This document shows positions 57,301 through 64,000 of a DNA stretch of 64,000 bases, one piece after another. The DNA lies in NCBI GenBank assembly GCA_032718565.1, contig JAVGVS010000282.1, forward strand, positions 367,263 to 431,262. Reading direction: 5' to 3'. The notes under the pieces are model-generated. The model saw only the letters and a list, made by a program, of their open reading frames with translations. It searched no databases and had not been told where the DNA came from. Each line of letters starts with the position of its first letter. Within the stretch, counting starts at the first letter, position 1. The DNA is from Distichodus sexfasciatus. Its lineage: Eukaryota; Chordata; Actinopteri; Characiformes; Distichodontidae. Position numbers and translations under genes: made by a program.

Positions 57301-60300
57301 CACACGCACACACACACACACGCGCACACACACACACACACACAGTTACACTCACCATAAAATCAAACTTGATCCTGACCTTAACCATAACTCTTGACTC
57401 TTAAACACCAAAACTTGCCAAAAAAAAGTATATGTTGATGAATGATCTGTTAGCATTTGATTTTAAGCCTTGTTCAAAAAATTTGTTGATTTGTTGATAA
57501 ACCTTAAACATTATGGTTACGGCAGTTTGGCTGCGGAGTAGCCTACAGGCTGCAAGCTATTTCCCGAACGCTTGTTTAAGATGCCAAACTTCATAGTAAG
57601 GAGAAAATAATTCCCCAGCATTTAGTGCCACATCAGTCTCAAAGGCTTTTAATGTCCCAAAACAAAGACGAGACCTGCAAAAGGGTGAATGGCACGGGCT
57701 TCTTGTTGCCTGGCGTATCCAATAATAATAATAATAATAATGATAATAATAATAATAATAATAATAATAGGCTAGTAGTAGTATATTTTACATTTTCAAA
57801 AAAGATCGGAATAGAACGTATTTATGGTTGAAAGTCTGTGGTGTGTCATGAAGTGTCTCATTCGCGAATAGTAGCTAAAAAAACAGTGGAGAAAACCCAT
57901 TGCTTAAATTGATAAAGAAGCCGAAACTCCGAAGCTCAAGATTCAGGACAGTGGCCCCGGTGTCGCAAGTGCTGCAAGGGCTTATGCTCCGTTAAAAAAT
58001 AAATAAATAACAGCAGTTTTGGAGTCCGTTTTCTTGCGGAGTCTTGCCTTGGCTTGAATTATTGTTAGTTATGTAAATGTAATTCAACTAGGGACTTAGG
58101 GGATAATAGACAACACAGCGTTGAAAATGTGATGCATGGCCGAGGTGGTATGGGCCCGCGACACGGAGCATTTGGTTTTAAAAAAAATAATTAAAAATTC
58201 AGTCAGATGATTTTTTGGGGGGGGTTTAATCCATGAGTTAAGATAATGGATTTCTTATTACATGCATCTTTCATATTTCAAACAAACAAATCAGACTTTT
58301 GAAAATTCCCAGTTTCAGTTTCAGATCAGATTGGTGACTTGGAGGCTGCAGCGTAGTAAATGTCTGAAAAAGTCGGGTTAAAAAGTATTTTTTACTTAGG
58401 ACTAAAGAATTTCGAGACGTATTTACTTTTCCCAAAAAGTACCGGAGCGATAAACAGTACCACTAAGAGCAGTAGTACGGTTTAAATCTTAAATCCATCC
58501 CTTTTCTTCTGTCTGTCATCCTTCACAGAGCAGAGAACCACGCAGCAGGGTCAGGTTTATTTTCTCCACACGCAGACAGGCGTGAGCACGTGGCACGACC
58601 CCCGTGTGCCCAGGTAACACTGTTGGCAAAATAAAACATGTGGACAGGTCACACCCGCCTGTATTCCACCTCTGTGTTACAGTTCTCAGTTATTCTGTTT
58701 CATGAATTAAGTGGAGTAATTCATGTGTTTGTGTGCCTGTAGGGATTTAAGTAACGTGAACTGTGAGGAGTTGGGGCCGCTGCCGCCCGGGTGGGAGATC
58801 AGGAACACGGCGACGGGCCGAGTCTACTTTGTGGACCACAACAACCGAACCACGCAGTTTACTGACCCACGCCTCTCCGCCAACCTGCATCTGGTGCTCA
58901 AGTGAGTCTCGCCCTCGGCCTCATGTGTGCTGCCAGGAACATCATGATGATGATGATGATGACGGTGATTATGTGTCTCCCTCTTTCAGTCCCAGTCCCA
59001 GTCCTAGTCCTAATGGAGCTCGTGCTGGTCCGGAACCCGCAAATCCAAACCTCAGGTACTCCTTTACCTCTTTTCCACTACACTGGTGCTGGTGCCAGGT
59101 GCCGGTTCTGGTGCTCGGCCGGTGCTGAACTGAGAACCAGCCGAGAACCGGCCCGCATTTACACTGACCAGGGAGCTCAGCGGGAGCCGCATGATAATAC
59201 GTCACAAGTCACGCCCACTAAACGAACGGTTGTTCGTACGAATCCTGCAACTTTTAGTTCTTCCCTTATTTCTTCATATGTCCTCTAATTTTTTTGTGCA
59301 CTTTCAGATTTCTGCTGAATCTGGACGTCCGTATTGCTAAAAGAGCTTTAATTTCTTCCGCGCTCCACGTTACCGGACTTTGGCTCTCCACCATTTTCTC
59401 TTCTAAAGCTACCTATCACTCCGCCCACCTCTCGTGGCGTCACGGGTTCTCGCTGCTAGACCAGCAAAGTTTAGGGGCCGGTTCGGAGCCGGTTTTAGGG
59501 CACCGGCACCAGTTTTTGTTCTGTGGAAAAGTGTGGCACTGGTTCCAAAATTGGGATCCAGCACGGAACCGGCACGGCAACCAGAGCAGTGGAAAAGGGG
59601 CTCTTGTCTTTCAGCATCTGATACTTGAGCCACTCCTCATTTCTTCATATTTTGATTCAAAAGTGTCAGACTTAAATTGTAGTCTTGTGGAATTGTCTTT
59701 ATGTGTGTGTTTGCACATAAATCACTGCATAAAATGTAAAGGTACAAGTGGTGGCTTAAGACTTTTGCACAGAACTGTATAGAGGTCGTCCGATATTGGT
59801 TTTCTCAGGGCCGATACCGATACCGATTATTGCTAGTTAATGGGGCTGATAACTGATATTTGAAACTGATATGCCAAAAAAGAGAAAATCTCTCTCAAAA
59901 TTTAGAATTTTACAAACGCCAAGCCCAACTGAAACTCTGCCCTTCTCCTTCTCTGAGCTTCACTCTGCGCTCGTGTTTGAGTGTGGTGCGAGTGGCCACA
60001 AGGCTTCAGCGTTGATTGGCTACTACTCGTATGACATATAGCCAATGAGTGACATTAAATAAAGCGGCGAGTTGAGAGCAAACAGCACAGATGGTCAAAA
60101 TTAAACACGGCAAAATGCCTGATATCGGCCCTCGATTATCGGTACTGTGTATCTACATGTTTTTTTTGCTCAAGTTTATGTTTATGTTTAACATTGCCAC
60201 GAGTTCTCCTGATTACTGCTTACTGTTTTTGTGTGCATCTATTTTTCCATTGTTACATGATTGAAAATGATGACCTTATCATGAGTACATGTTGCTGACC

Positions 60301-63300
60301 TGGGGTGTGGTTCCCAAAAGCATAGTTGCTAAGTTAGTTGCTGATGTACACCATGTTAGTTGGTAACGTAGTTAGCAATTATACTTGTGGGAAACGCATC
60401 CCTGTTCTGTTCCGCTCAATTGATTTGCTTATGTCTACTGCCTGGCTTCATTTGGTGTTTTGGCGTTCATCAAGGCGTTTTTACTGGGTGTTAAAGCCTT
60501 CTGCTGTGCGCCTCTAATACCCAGTACAAATGTCTTTGACGAGCAAAACAACAAATACAGCCAGGCACCAGACGGAACCAAATCCGTTTTAGATTTTGTG
60601 CAGAATGTTTTCCAGATCTGTAAGCGTTCATTACCGCCTGGCAGTTCGACGCGTTCGCTTTCTGACTCAATCCAGATGAGAGCAGACTGTTAAATGAGAG
60701 AAACGTCAGACATTGAAATTTGTTTTATTTAGCCATTTGTTGTAATTAGATGCGAGGCGTTTGTGTTCTACGCATGAACCACTTTTGTGTTATTTCAAAC
60801 ACAGCTGCTCATTTAGACGTGAACTGATGATCTGATCGAACAGCTTCAGACACCAACTTTGCAAAGTTCACAGATGTTTCCAGACATCCGAATAGCAATT
60901 TCAGACAACAATAGCAAACTATATTTAGTATTTCACTGTGTCTTTTACCACGTCTGTCTTGATGGGAATTTACCGAAAACAAACTGCCTTTGGTGGGGGT
61001 GGGGGGTGTTCTCTTCGGGGATCCCGAGCGTGGGGCGACAGAGTCAGTCGTGATGGGATCATTTACATCTGCGTTGCAGACTGGGTTCCAAACCTCCAGA
61101 ATAAGCAAGTTGTCACATCAGACGTCCACAAACATTCAGTCTGACCAGACCTTTTATTATACACACTGCATACATTTGCACTGTAAGAAGACGGGCGGTA
61201 TTGTAATTGTGCTTTTTTAGATACATGCACATGCGGTGGGATATTTCTGTAAGTATATGTTTCCATATAGAACGTCTTTTCTGGGTCCGTCTCCCAGTGT
61301 TTCCTGGACGCAAGCGCTGTAAAGCAGCATTGACAGGAAGAGGCCATGACAAGGCTTTAGGTTGTGGTTTTTGAGTTTAAAAATGAGATGTTGAGATCCA
61401 GGCAGTGTGGGGATATTCTGATGTGCGATACACGCCGTAATCAGACCCTCCAGGATTTTGCAATGTTGCGATCGCAGCTATTAACGCAAATTCATCGTGA
61501 CCTTGCAATTTTGACTAATTGCGGCAACTTTTTCACAATTTTTGACCGATCATTGTAGTTTCAACACTTCAACAGAAAAACCGCCACAAAATCAGGTATT
61601 TTAAGCCACAACAATCTCAAAAAAACTTGTGAAATCCTGGAGGAAATGCATAATGTTTGGGACAAAGATATATACAGTGTATATAAATATATATATATTG
61701 GGCAGTTGGTAGAGTAACGGTTAAGGATGTGGCTCCATGATTGGAAGGTCCTGGACCAGTAAAGGTACCACTGAGGTACTCATGAGCAGTGGTACTTTTA
61801 CTGGTCCAGTAGTAGTAACGGTTAGAGAGTTGGTCCCATGATTGGAAGGTTCAGGGTTCAGGTCCCAGAAGCGTTACCACTACCGGACTGGTAAAGGTAC
61901 CAATGAGGTACTCATGAGCAAGTTACTGTCCCCAAAAAAGCTGCTCCTTCTTCACGGATGGGACGAATGCAGAGTTCACAACTGTGGTGTGGTGCTGTGG
62001 TGTATCCACAGTGACAATCACTTAAATAAATCATATAGTATATAATATATGTGTATATGTGACCCGATCTGCCGTAATGAGTTGGAAGTTGGCGTTCTAT
62101 TTATTTAGATACGGGCCGATTATGTTGAAAAACATCACAAAAATAGCGATTTTTCTTTTTTGGAGAGCAGATTAATTTTGAAGACCTTTTCTTTCATATA
62201 AGACCAAAAAAGAAGAATCTATATTTTTGATGTTTGTCAACATAATCGGCCCGTATCTAAATAAATAGAACGCCGACTTCCGACTCATTACGGCAGATCG
62301 GGTCACATATATACTTGATAAATATATGTTTTCATTTATACGTTTCTTTGCGGACATTCTCTTGAAATATACTGGAATTTCTGAAATATACTTTAATACA
62401 GAGAAAGTTTCTTGAGGCTTAGTGTTTGCAACATATACTGTACGTATTTTTCAGATTTAAAAGTGGTTTATTATGTTTAATGTACAGACATTTGACGTCT
62501 TTTTAGGCTTTGTAGGAAAGACCCGAGCCCTCTCCTGTACTCTGGGGAGAGTATAGTTGCCGCTACTCTTAAGTAGTGTGTGGATAAGTTATATGCTCAT
62601 GGCGCCCTCTATATAAAGAGTCTTTTGAAAGTGTGTGTGTGTGTTTGTGAGAGCCTGTATGTTTGTTTTACATGTTAGCCCCCTCCTTGGCACTCAGAAC
62701 CCCAGTGTTTATTCTGTTTTAGTGGGCTTTCGAGGCAGCGAGGGGTTCAACAGTTCATGCCTTGTGAAGAGTACGCAATGCCAAACCGCGAGAGTAAGCC
62801 CAGATTTTATTCACTGTGAAAATGAGACATGCACTTCGTCTGGAGCTGTCGTGCCGTTTTCTGGGACGTTTGATTGAGTCAGGTATCGTCGTCTGGACAG
62901 TTTTACCGAACGGCGCGTTTGCCGAGTCGAGGCCTGTTTCGCGTTAACAATGAAACAAGACGTGCAGTTTAATAAAGTCTTAAACTTTTAATTAACAGTG
63001 AGCTCTAACGAGTATTAAGCACGGCAGAATCATAAAACAACAGACCGAACGTCAAGACGTTAAGTGAATGAGACGTAAGCCGCTCAAGGGTTTCTCATCA
63101 CGCTTGAAAGAAAGTGCAAAATCGTGTGTGTAGCCTTTTTTTTTTTTTTTTTACAAGAACCCGAGCCAACAAGCAACCCAAAAGTATGGCAAATGTACGT
63201 TTAATTAGACGTCGCCTTATTCAGCACGGGAGCAGCGTCTAGCGGAGGAGCCTGTTCGTTTTAAAGCTTCCCCGCTTTTTCTGTTTCCGTCTCTTTTCTC

Positions 63301-64000
63301 TGCACTTTGTGGTCGCTAACCTCAGGCGCTACCCCCGCGTTGACATGCGAGGGCCTTAGGAGAAGGACCGGCTTCCTTAATTACACATCCGAGGCGCTCG
63401 GCAGACGTTTCTTTAGGGGAAAAAAAAAAATAGTCTGGACCGAACAGAGAAGAATGAGTGGGGTTTTAGGGGGGGAAAAAAAGAAGGTATGCCTGGAAAG
63501 GGTGGGCGTGTTCTGAAAAACCACACTCGCAGAAGTGCTGATGTTTAGTCTGTGCGGTCGGTGCCGTGACCTGGGGATTGACTGGTCTCATTGAGGAATA
63601 TTGGGCCTCCCAAGAGAGGGACACTCCAGCCCGGGATATAAACCCACCGTTCAACAAATGAGACTAGTACACGCTAATATAACAACCAACGTTATTCAGC
63701 CGGCATGCGGCAAGCGGCTCTCCTGAAGATCCTAAGATGGAACTCAGATTTCGAGGCTTTACTGCACAACGGCTGCTCTTTGCAAAGCCACCAAATTTGA
63801 CCTGATTCGACCGTCCATATCTGTAACTAGGGCCGGGTACCTTTTACATCTGAACCAATATTGGTACTGGTACTTAGTGTTCAGTACTGATACTCAATGA
63901 TACTTCATTTCGGTACCTTGCTCTGAATCTATAATACCAGGTTTAATCATCATAAATACAGTAATAATAAGTAAGCCCCAAACTAATTTCAAATGTTTGT
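24690..64000 (+). CDS. smurf2: SMURF2, HECT-type E3 ubiquitin ligase (5' part; runs off the window)
   Basis: Exons 24690..24741, 50424..50462, 51583..51691, 53936..54069, 55906..55971, 56093..56177, 56273..56356, 57055..57257, 58529..58613, 58743..58901, 58990..59055. They give 360 codons plus two bases, all in phase with GT-AG introns. The protein has the C2 domain (about residues 13-112, membrane binding and autoinhibition) and three WW domains (about 157-190, 251-284, 297-330), collinear with human SMURF2. The N-terminus MSNQGARRNGPVKLRLT and the SANLHLVL end of WW3 mark SMURF2 rather than SMURF1. WW domains recognise PPxY motifs in SMADs, SMAD7 and receptors, which the HECT domain then ubiquitinates. 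HECT exons were not found before the window ends. Confidence 0.97.
25565..25665 (+). mobile_element. LINE-type 3' tail fragment
   Basis: Ends CATAACTATGTGTGACAAAT then AAGAAAACTTGAATG, resembling the tails at 6484 and, reversed, 17127. Confidence 0.5.
26682..26908 (+). mobile_element. SINE family A, forward copy
   Basis: ACAGCATAACGGTTAGGGAG head, GGTTTGAATCCCGGACTGG B-box region, GTGTTCATGATGACAA tail. Confidence 0.85.
27220..27690. other. Non-repetitive block in smurf2 intron 1
   Basis: Higher GC than its surroundings, with no repeat family recognised (AACCGCGGCTGTGAGTG, GCTCGGTTTGGAGCCG). A candidate regulatory element, unproven. Confidence 0.25.
27697..27938 (-). mobile_element. SINE family A, reverse copy
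   Basis: GATTATTTGTCATTGAGAAC to CGTTATACTACCAACTTGCC. Confidence 0.85.
27939..28773. other. Intron sequence, nothing recognised
   Basis: AT-rich except for a GC-richer stretch at 28240-28500. No repeat family or exon. Confidence 0.35.
28774..29386. mobile_element. hAT-type MITE, TAGGGCTGCAAC ends, copy 1
   Basis: Starts TAGGGCTGCAACATCTAATT and ends AATCGTTAGTTGCAGCCCTA, with AATCGATTA subterminal repeats. No clear TSD. A relative lies at about 36543-37286: both share TTCAGTCAAAT.TTCCC.TTTATTA in the interior. Confidence 0.8.
29387..30237. other. Intron sequence with CA and CT microsatellites
   Basis: (CA)n at 29529-29550, (CT)n at 29588-29623 and a T run at 29912-29929. The block 29690-29890 is non-repetitive and could be regulatory. 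Confidence 0.45.
30238..30880. mobile_element. TA-flanked MITE, copy 1 (left end damaged)
   Basis: Collinear with 40047-40667 over about 600 bp (for example GAGCGTTTATGTTGCGTGGG and AGGTAGGCTATCCGTGTGGC). The right end GGTTTTGCCGTGCAGAGTCA is intact; the left inverted repeat is missing. Confidence 0.8.
31162..31773. mobile_element. PIF/Harbinger-like MITE, copy 2, TSD TAA
   Basis: GGGCCTGTGTCCACCAAAC at the left and the imperfect complement TTTGGTGGACCCAGACCC at the right, with TAA on both sides (31159-31161, 31774-31776). Confidence 0.82.
31795..31921. mobile_element. MITE fragment with GGTCGACCTCTA end
   Basis: Ends ATCGATATCGGCCCCGAAAA then CTATCGGTCGACCTCTA, the mirror of the left end of the element at 59778. 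Confidence 0.55.
31922..33356. other. Intron sequence, nothing certain
   Basis: Contains a GC-rich GGCGG run near 32372-32395 and a short (CA)n at 32466-32480. The 119-codon frame here has no protein-like character. Confidence 0.35.
33357..33487 (+). mobile_element. SINE family A, internally deleted forward copy
   Basis: GGGGCCTTGGCGGCGTAACG head joined to GTGACAAATAATCACTCACT; the middle is missing. Confidence 0.7.
33509..34432. mobile_element. hAT MITE with perfect 8-bp TSD (GCGATATGGCC type)
   Basis: Starts TAGGGCTGTGCGATATGGCC and ends CCGTCCACTCCTA. GTCAAATG occurs exactly on both sides (33501-33508, 34433-34440). Subterminal ATATCGC motifs. No transposase frame. A relative lies at 45937-46581. 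Confidence 0.88.
34441..36037. other. Intron sequence, nothing recognised
   Basis: AT-rich with a few moderate-GC stretches (35200-35620). No exon or repeat family identified. Confidence 0.35.
36038..36213 (-). mobile_element. tRNA-derived SINE, family C, reverse copy
   Basis: On the minus strand: GTTGGTGGTCTAGTAGTTAT, B box GGGTTCAAATCCTACC, then CCTTAACCCCAAGTTGCCCC and AAATGTAAATGAG. Matches the forward copy at 51343. Confidence 0.8.
36543..37286. mobile_element. hAT-type MITE, GCTGCAGCTCTAG end, copy 2
   Basis: The right end ATAATCGATAGCTGCAGCTC corresponds to the end of the element at 28774-29386, and the interiors share several blocks. The left end is decayed; its boundary is approximate. 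Confidence 0.6.
37287..37923. other. Intron sequence, nothing recognised
   Basis: Mixed composition, no repeats seen, no exon. Confidence 0.35.
37924..38153 (+). mobile_element. SINE family A, forward copy
   Basis: AGTTTAACAGTTAGGGTGTT head, GGTTCAAATCCTGGAC B box, CACAATGACAAATAATCCCT tail. Confidence 0.85.
38299..38521 (-). mobile_element. SINE family A, reverse copy
   Basis: TATTTGTCATTGTGAACACA to CGTTGCGCTACCAACTGCCC. Only about 150 bp from the forward copy, so the two form an inverted pair. Confidence 0.85.
38522..40030. other. Intron sequence with CT tract and a probable hAT remnant
   Basis: (CT)n-rich at 38699-38750. From 39429 to 39975 the ends GGCTGTGTGATTTGAGC and GTATCGTACAGCACTATCT look like hAT termini of the GCGATATGGCC type, but no clean TSD is seen. 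Confidence 0.4.
40031..41046. mobile_element. MITE with TAGGGATGCA ends, host of a nested MITE
   Basis: The left end TAGGGATGCATGATGATA and the right end CATATGGTGCATCCCTA are complementary. The element at 40047-40667 sits just inside the left end, so the host was about 390 bp before the insertion. Confidence 0.7.
40047..40667. mobile_element. TA-flanked MITE with perfect 25-bp inverted ends, copy 2
   Basis: TATGTGACTCTGCACGGCAA at 40047 is exactly complementary to TTGCCGTGCAGAGTCACATA ending at 40667; the arms are 25 bp. TSD TA is likely. About 600 bp match the copy at 30238-30880. Confidence 0.88.
41047..43854. other. Intron sequence with microsatellites
   Basis: A C run at 41271-41282, (GT)n at 41700-41745 and 41850-41909 followed by (GA)n to 41930. 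The rest is AT-rich with no exon or family recognised. Confidence 0.45.
43855..44690. mobile_element. Probable older hAT element interrupted by a younger one
   Basis: ACCATACATTGATATTCGTC near the left and ATTTACAGCCCTAG near the right look like decayed hAT ends. The inner element at 44096-44569 has an identifiable TSD inside it. Confidence 0.45.
44096..44569. mobile_element. hAT MITE, TAGAGCTG ends, 8-bp TSD with one mismatch
   Basis: Starts TAGAGCTGTAATATCC and ends CTCCCAGCTCTA. The flanks are ATTGAAAC (44088-44095) and GTTGAAAC (44570-44577). Confidence 0.75.
44691..45936. other. Intron sequence, nothing recognised
   Basis: The block 44965-45240 is richer in GC and CpG than its surroundings but contains no convincing exon. 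Confidence 0.35.
45937..46581. mobile_element. hAT MITE, GGGCGATATGGCC type, second copy
   Basis: TTGGGCGATATGGCC at the left and ATATCGCCCACCCCT at the right are complementary in their core. No clean TSD, probably because one end is eroded. Confidence 0.7.
46663..47445. mobile_element. PIF/Harbinger-like MITE, copy 3, TSD TTA
   Basis: GGGCCTGCATCCACCAAAC at the left and GCGTTTGGTGAACACGGGCCC at the right, with TTA on both sides (46660-46662, 47446-47448). The middle (about 46870-47310) differs from the other copies. Confidence 0.8.
47449..50423. other. Distal smurf2 intron 1
   Basis: No repeat families recognised apart from AT-rich runs. Two GC/CpG-rich blocks stand out: 48370-48700 and 49430-49740, the latter about 700 bp upstream of exon 2. 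Short open frames there are not protein-like. Confidence 0.35.
50424..50462 (+). CDS. smurf2: smurf2 coding exon 2
   Basis: A 39-nt micro-exon between TTTCTTTCTTTCAG and A|GTAAGT. Encodes V-LCAKNLSKKDFF, the start of the C2 domain; KKDFF is kept from the human protein. Confidence 0.96.
50463..51582. other. smurf2 intron 2
   Basis: (CA)n at 50749-50764, a family C SINE at 51343-51551, otherwise unassigned. Confidence 0.55.
51343..51551 (+). mobile_element. tRNA-derived SINE, family C
   Basis: The head GTGCTGGTGGTCTCGTGGTC pairs with CCAGCAC at its 3' side, with a perfect B box GGTTCGAATCC and an encoded CCA. The body CCTTAACCCCAAGTTG and CAGGGAGACTGTCCCTG and the tail AAAATGCCGTAAATTTC complete it. 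The anticodon arm is not canonical, so it is a SINE and not a tRNA gene. Confidence 0.82.
51583..51691 (+). CDS. smurf2: smurf2 coding exon 3 (C2 domain)
   Basis: Acceptor TTGCATCAG, donor CT|GTAAGT. Encodes LPDPFAKVVVDGSGQCHSTD then TVRNTLDPKWNQHYDL, nearly identical to human. Confidence 0.98.
51692..53935. other. smurf2 intron 3
   Basis: AT-rich, with ATTGATGCGATGCATTGTG-type motifs near 51930-52200 suggesting an old hAT fragment and a GT-rich stretch at 53177-53197. No exon. Confidence 0.45.
53936..54069 (+). CDS. smurf2: smurf2 coding exon 4 (C2 domain)
   Basis: Acceptor CTCTCACACAAG, donor GGCT|GTAAGT. Encodes YIGKLDSITISVWNHKKIHK then KQGAGFLGCVRLLSNVINRL, ending KDTG. Confidence 0.98.
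54361..54785. repeat. Two-copy local duplication led by (GAT)n
   Basis: Each copy (starting about 54361 and 54601) begins with GAT repeats, then TTGTCAAGCAAACAAGACAG, CCATGAAACTCTT, AATGCTCAAAATGA and AAATTGCAT.GAATTGCA. The two are well diverged outside those blocks. Confidence 0.75.
54821..55245. mobile_element. MITE with CAGACCCTCCAGGAT end, copy 1
   Basis: CAGACCCTCCAGGATGATGT at the left and CTCCGAAATCCTGAATTG at the right. The interior CAATTTTGACCAATTACCGC is shared with 61440-61645. Confidence 0.65.
55906..55971 (+). CDS. smurf2: smurf2 coding exon 5
   Basis: Acceptor ATACTAACAG, donor GTGG|GTGAGT. Encodes YQKLDLNKLGPNDNDTIRGQ then IV, matching human YQRLDLCKLGPNDNDTVRGQIV. Confidence 0.97.
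56093..56177 (+). CDS. smurf2: smurf2 coding exon 6
   Basis: The acceptor is a (GT)n tract ending TAG, so the pyrimidine tract is unusual; the donor is GG|GTTTGT. Encodes SLQSRDRIGTGGPLVDCSRL then FDNDLPDG, the lead-in to WW1. Confidence 0.96.
56273..56356 (+). CDS. smurf2: smurf2 coding exon 7 (WW1)
   Basis: Acceptor GTGTGTTTTAG, donor CCAG|GTTCAG. Encodes WEERRTATGRIQYLNHITRT then TQWERPT; both WW tryptophans are present. Confidence 0.98.
56357..57054. repeat. smurf2 intron 7: CT/CCT-rich with a 23-bp minisatellite
   Basis: Pyrimidine-rich throughout. Three or more copies of a 23-bp unit beginning CGCTCCCTCGCTCCCCGCG start at 56533, 56556 and 56579, with looser CTCCCTCGCTCC variants on both sides. 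A (CT)n tract precedes the exon 8 acceptor. The 331-codon frame across it only reads repeat and parts of exons. Confidence 0.88.
57055..57257 (+). CDS. smurf2: smurf2 coding exon 8
   Basis: Acceptor TGTGTTTACAG, donor TACG|GTTAGC. Encodes PASEYTAPGRPFSCVLDENT, RVRSQRHRNYMSRTHLH and PDLPEGY, the start of WW2. As in human SMURF2, the first WW2 Trp position is Tyr. Confidence 0.98.
57258..58528. other. smurf2 intron 8
   Basis: Compound (CA)n/(CACG)n at 57265-57344 and (AAT)n at 57719-57768. The rest is unassigned AT-rich sequence. Confidence 0.6.
58529..58613 (+). CDS. smurf2: smurf2 coding exon 9 (WW2)
   Basis: Acceptor CCTTCACAG, donor CCAG|GTAACA. Encodes EQRTTQQGQVYFLHTQTGVS then TWHDPRVP, identical in kind to human. 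Confidence 0.98.
58743..58901 (+). CDS. smurf2: smurf2 coding exon 10 (WW3)
   Basis: Acceptor GTGCCTGTAG, donor CAA|GTGAGT. Encodes DLSNVNCEELGPLPPGWEIR, NTATGRVYFVDHNNRTTQFT and SANLHLVL. The second WW3 Trp position is Phe, as in the human protein. Confidence 0.98.
58990..59055 (+). CDS. smurf2: smurf2 coding exon 11 (Ser-Pro linker)
   Basis: Acceptor TCTCCCTCTTTCAG, donor CTCAG|GTACTC, phases consistent with exon 10. Encodes N-PSPSPSPNGARAGPEPANPN-L. It occupies the place of the human RQNQLKDQQQQQ linker between WW3 and HECT but is unrelated in sequence. It could be a lineage-specific or alternative exon. Confidence 0.65.
59070..59607. mobile_element. MITE with CTTTTCCACT inverted ends
   Basis: Left ACCTCTTTTCCACTACACTG, right complement CAGTGGAAAAGGGGCTCTTG, with repeated GGTGCCGGT / ACCGGCAC subterminal motifs. 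A common fish hAT-type MITE. Confidence 0.75.
59778..60145. mobile_element. MITE with TAGAGGTCG left end
   Basis: TAGAGGTCGTCCGATATTGG at the left, and ATATCGGCCCTCGATTATCGG near the right. The mirror end occurs at 31795-31921. The right boundary is approximate. Confidence 0.55.
61440..61645. mobile_element. MITE with CAGACCCTCCAGGAT end, copy 2
   Basis: CAGACCCTCCAGGATTTTGC at the left, GTGAAATCCTGGAGG at the right, with repeated CGCAATTTTTGAC-type motifs as at 54821-55245. Confidence 0.7.
61698..62022 (+). mobile_element. SINE family A, duplicated head plus full body
   Basis: GGCAGTTGGTAGAGTAACGG head, a short inverted piece (GTACTTTTACTGGTCCAG), a second head from about 61806, and a body ending ACAGTGACAATCACTT. 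Confidence 0.78.
62054..62311. mobile_element. Fold-back MITE with about 90-bp near-perfect arms
   Basis: TATATGTGACCCGATCTGCC at the left and GGCAGATCGGGTCACATATA at the right are exact complements. The complementarity continues to about 62145 and 62220 with only three mismatches. No coding capacity. Confidence 0.92.
63748..64000. mobile_element. Repeat shared with 7000-7100, then a MITE start cut by the window
   Basis: 63748-63830 matches the repeat near 7000-7100. From about 63829, TAGGGCCGGGTACC followed by TTGGTACTGGTACTTAG looks like the left end of a hAT MITE whose right end lies outside. Confidence 0.5.

Larger units (their letters stand above)
59056..64000. other. smurf2 intron 11 to window end
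   Basis: No HECT-domain exon recognised. Contains MITEs at 59070, 59778, 61440 and 62054, SINEs at 61698, and the start of another repeat at 63748. The rest is AT-rich unassigned sequence; 62900-63400 is slightly CpG-richer. Confidence 0.6.

Noticed and set aside
59056..64000. HECT-domain exons of smurf2
   Set aside because: I looked for the KRDLVQKLK, EEIFEESYRQ and GLDYGGVAREW blocks in this stretch and did not find them. They must lie beyond the window.
1..64000. A previously undescribed multi-gene system, endogenous virus or CRISPR-like array
   Set aside because: No reverse transcriptase, integrase, capsid, transposase or effector frame is seen, and the regular repeats are microsatellites, SINEs and MITEs. 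The window is ordinary vertebrate genic and intronic DNA.

Overview
This window is nuclear DNA from a ray-finned fish, very probably a teleost. Three multi-exon vertebrate genes with GT-AG introns can be assembled. The introns are AT-rich and crowded with tRNA-headed SINEs, hAT-, Harbinger- and TA-flanked MITEs, LINE 3' tails and long CT/GA, CA, GT and AAT microsatellites. There are no operons, rRNA genes, CRISPR arrays or prokaryotic features. The species cannot be resolved from the sequence.

Layout. (1) 947-10628, minus strand: a complete five-exon homolog of human C17orf58 (UPF0450 family), encoding a 389-residue protein with an apparent signal peptide and a six-cysteine C-terminal module. 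An 800-bp GA tract lies about 80 bp upstream of its start codon. (2) 10709-15600: the intergenic interval, with the GA tract, a LINE 3' end, a small MITE and a degenerate tRNA-Arg-like sequence. (3) about 15627-22592, plus strand: an importin-alpha gene of the KPNA2/KPNA7 group. Eight internal exons splice cleanly. The first exon appears only with two apparent single-base frameshifts, and two 3' ends are possible. (4) 24690 to the window edge, plus strand: the 5' eleven coding exons of smurf2 (C2 domain and three WW domains). The HECT exons lie beyond position 64000. Intron 1 is 25.7 kb and holds most of the transposons.

The genes do not form a pathway. Smurf2 is a HECT E3 ubiquitin ligase of TGF-beta/BMP signalling, importin alpha is the adaptor for classical nuclear import, and the C17orf58 product is an uncharacterised, probably secreted protein. 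Their proximity is a matter of synteny: as recalled, human C17orf58, KPNA2 and SMURF2 all lie on 17q24, and the paralogs KPNA7 and SMURF1 are neighbours on 7q22. I found no new enzymatic or defence system. The least ordinary items are the frameshifted importin exon, a nearly intact tRNA-Phe joined to a LINE-like tail, a near-perfect fold-back MITE, nested MITEs, and a kpna intron made mostly of one SINE.
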